Of a DNA stretch of 38,228 nt, positions 36,852 to 38,228 are shown piece by piece. The notes under the pieces were generated by a model. The model was not told the origin of the DNA. It did not search any database and saw only the letters and a program-made list of their open reading frames with translations. The translations under genes and the position numbers were made by a program. The first letter of the stretch is position 1; each line of letters starts with the position of its first letter. The DNA is from Muribaculaceae bacterium (GTDB lineage: Bacteria > Bacteroidota > Bacteroidia > Bacteroidales > Muribaculaceae). Location of the stretch: positions 1 through 38,228 of the forward strand of contig JAIDYR010000110.1 in assembly GCA_029057985.1 (NCBI GenBank), given 5' to 3'.

Positions 36852-38024
36852 TTATTCCAAACCTCCGAGAATAGTGCGAAGCTTGTTCTTAAGCGGATTG
36901 GCATACATTGTCAGCATCATGGTCATCATGAATTCTCTTTCTTCTGATGTGATATCAGGGAGATCCACTTTATCAAGCTGAGAATTGAAATAGTCTAAAG
37001 TCTCTCGCTTCTGATCGGGAGTATAGTCATCTTCAAATCTGGTGGTATCGTTAAGAACGTCAAAAGCGATGTAATTGATAGGGAAGATCATGTAAGATCT
37101 ATGGATCGCCTGATCGATGATCTTGACTACGTATTTTGCTGCTGTATTATTATCCTTGAATTTGCCGATCTGATCGAGTTTGGAGTTAATGCGCGGTGTC
37201 ATCTGGAAATGTACCTTTCCTTTGAACTGGAGAAGTCCGGTCTCCATGGAGAAGAGATCGTCGCGTTGTGATTTCTTGAATTCCGGGTCGCGACGGCGCA
37301 TCAGAAATTCGCGTGCTTTCAGATAATCATTCGGATCATACTCATAGCTGATGGCTACCGGCATGAGGTTAATCTCTTTTAGCCTTTCCATGAAGGATCC
37401 CTCTCCTGCAATGGCGAGCATTTTGATGAGAGATTCCTGAGTATGGTCGGAAGAATCCTTTGCGCGCCCTTCTCTTTGAGCTATCCATACTGATTCATGC
37501 TTTTCAAGAAGGCAATAATGAATATATGCAGAAAGTTTCTTAGCCGCCAGCAGGCCTTCACGCAATCCGGTATTGCGTTTGACGATGAAACTCTTATTCA
37601 GACGTACAAGATCGCTGATCCAATCGAAGATAAGAAGATTATTGCCTATGGCTACTTCGGAAGTAGGCATATTTCGGCGGAGGAATGCCAGATTCAGGAA
37701 TGAGGCATCAAGCACAATATCACGGTGATTGGTGATAAAGGTATAGTTGAGCGAAGGGTTAAAGTGCTTCACACCTCCGAGAGTTATACCTGCGGTAGTA
37801 GTCTTGGCAAGCATTTCCAGAAACGGAAACATTACCTGATGCTGGAAATCATATTTATTGTCGATTCTCATCAGCTCCTCGAGCAAGACAGGCAAGTCGC
37901 GTTCAGGTATGGCATATTTGAGGGCGTGGAGGAATCCGGGTTCCTTCACGAGGCGTTCCATGGTAGAATGAAATACTTTATCATCCAGAGGAGCTATATC
38001 GGAGAAATCTAAGTCTTGGGTCAT
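36852..38024 (-). CDS. Lysophospholipid-type acyltransferase
   Basis: This protein has the acyltransferase signature in a form common in Bacteroidetes: NHRDIVLD (99-106) as the catalytic HX4D block, KRNTG (149-153) near the glycerol-phosphate-binding region, and WIAQREGRAKDSSD (about 180-193) as the third motif. It is longer (390) than PlsC (about 240), with extra helical sequence on both sides and no clear membrane helix, and may acylate a lipid other than lysophosphatidate. It opens the minus-strand run that continues through maf. No consensus promoter was found in the 204 bases before it. Confidence 0.85.
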   Translation of the reverse strand: MTQDLDFSDIAPLDDKVFHSTMERLVKEPGFLHALKYAIPERDLPVLLEELMRIDNKYDFQHQVMFPFLEMLAKTTTAGITLGGVKHFNPSLNYTFITNHRDIVLDASFLNLAFLRRNMPTSEVAIGNNLLIFDWISDLVRLNKSFIVKRNTGLREGLLAAKKLSAYIHYCLLEKHESVWIAQREGRAKDSSDHTQESLIKMLAIAGEGSFMERLKEINLMPVAISYEYDPNDYLKAREFLMRRRDPEFKKSQRDDLFSMETGLLQFKGKVHFQMTPRINSKLDQIGKFKDNNTAAKYVVKIIDQAIHRSYMIFPINYIAFDVLNDTTRFEDDYTPDQKRETLDYFNSQLDKVDLPDITSEEREFMMTMMLTMYANPLKNKLRTILGGLE

Positions 38025-38228
38025 AAGTAAATTCCAAAAAATAAACGATGTGTGAGTATGAAATTATTTGAACATTAAAAACAATACTTTTTAAGTTCAA
38101 TTAAATTTTCTCACTTTAAGAGACTATCTAAAAAGAAATGTTGAAATTTCAATTTAGAGCCTGTTTACTAAGAACTGTTAAAATATCATTTTGATAGAAT
38201 ATCAACGATAAAACGCCCATATTTTGGC
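38025..38228. other. Gene-free AT-rich window end
   Basis: No open frame or complete promoter is seen here. Two imperfectly repeated 23-base segments (38120-38142 and 38157-38179, 17 identities, both opening with GAG and ending in TGTT) lie 37 bp apart. They may be the edge of something beyond the window. Confidence 0.4.

Noticed and set aside
38031-38046. -7-like string on the minus strand before the acyltransferase
   Set aside because: The spacing between TA and TTTG is off by one and there is no -33 partner.
1-38228. CRISPR array, prophage, transposase or toxin-antitoxin pair
   Set aside because: No regularly spaced repeats, no phage or transposase motifs, and no small paired frames of that type were found on either strand.

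Overview
The window looks like a chromosomal segment from an anaerobic member of the Bacteroidales, most likely Muribaculaceae-like (family level is inference). The evidence is: a full-length SprA (type IX secretion) next to ruvA; secreted proteins with type IX C-terminal sorting tails; a Bacteroidetes-type omega-like RNA polymerase subunit; a DUF3843-like protein; and promoters of the Bacteroidetes primary sigma type (-33 TTTG, about 19-20 nt, -7 TAnnTTTG), of which I find four complete examples and several lone -7 boxes. No phage, CRISPR array or complete insertion sequence was found. Almost every gene is housekeeping or envelope related.

Layout. 1-288: two near-identical terminator hairpins 112 bp apart, then the leader of a TonB-dependent receptor. 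289-4080 (+): receptor and hisS, 15 nt apart. 4181-7388 (-): DUF2156-family protein, then family 2 glycosyltransferase and DUF3843-like protein. 7588-7661 (-): tRNA-Arg(ACG) with its own promoter and terminator. 7931-11530 (-): yqgE, then lysC, engB, rpiB and folB. 11749-16522 (-): two adjacent secreted Ig-like proteins built from the same three-domain unit, with sorting tails. 16809-17933 (-): recR and a GNAT acetyltransferase. 18044-26276 (+): ruvA and the 2505-residue sprA. 26370-27428 (-): ROK-family sugar kinase. 27779-30843 (+): VOC protein and clpB. 30965-38024 (-): a long colinear run of acyltransferase, metallophosphoesterase, folK, bamD, rpoZ, an ATP-grasp/DUF2520 fusion, kdsC and maf. 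The last 200 bases hold no gene.

How it fits together. SprA is the outer-membrane pore of type IX secretion, and the two Ig-like proteins carry tails of the kind that pathway recognises, so exporter and probable cargo lie within 15 kb. The right-hand run mixes envelope construction (acyltransferase, BamD, KdsC for the LPS sugar Kdo) with folate synthesis and transcription. Convergent gene pairs are separated by unusually long, perfect hairpins.

I found no clearly new defence or mobile system. The best leads are the ATP-grasp/DUF2520 fusion, the three-domain repeat in the secreted pair, a three-armed competing hairpin at 11591-11671, and an A19-U56 covariation in the tRNA-Arg.
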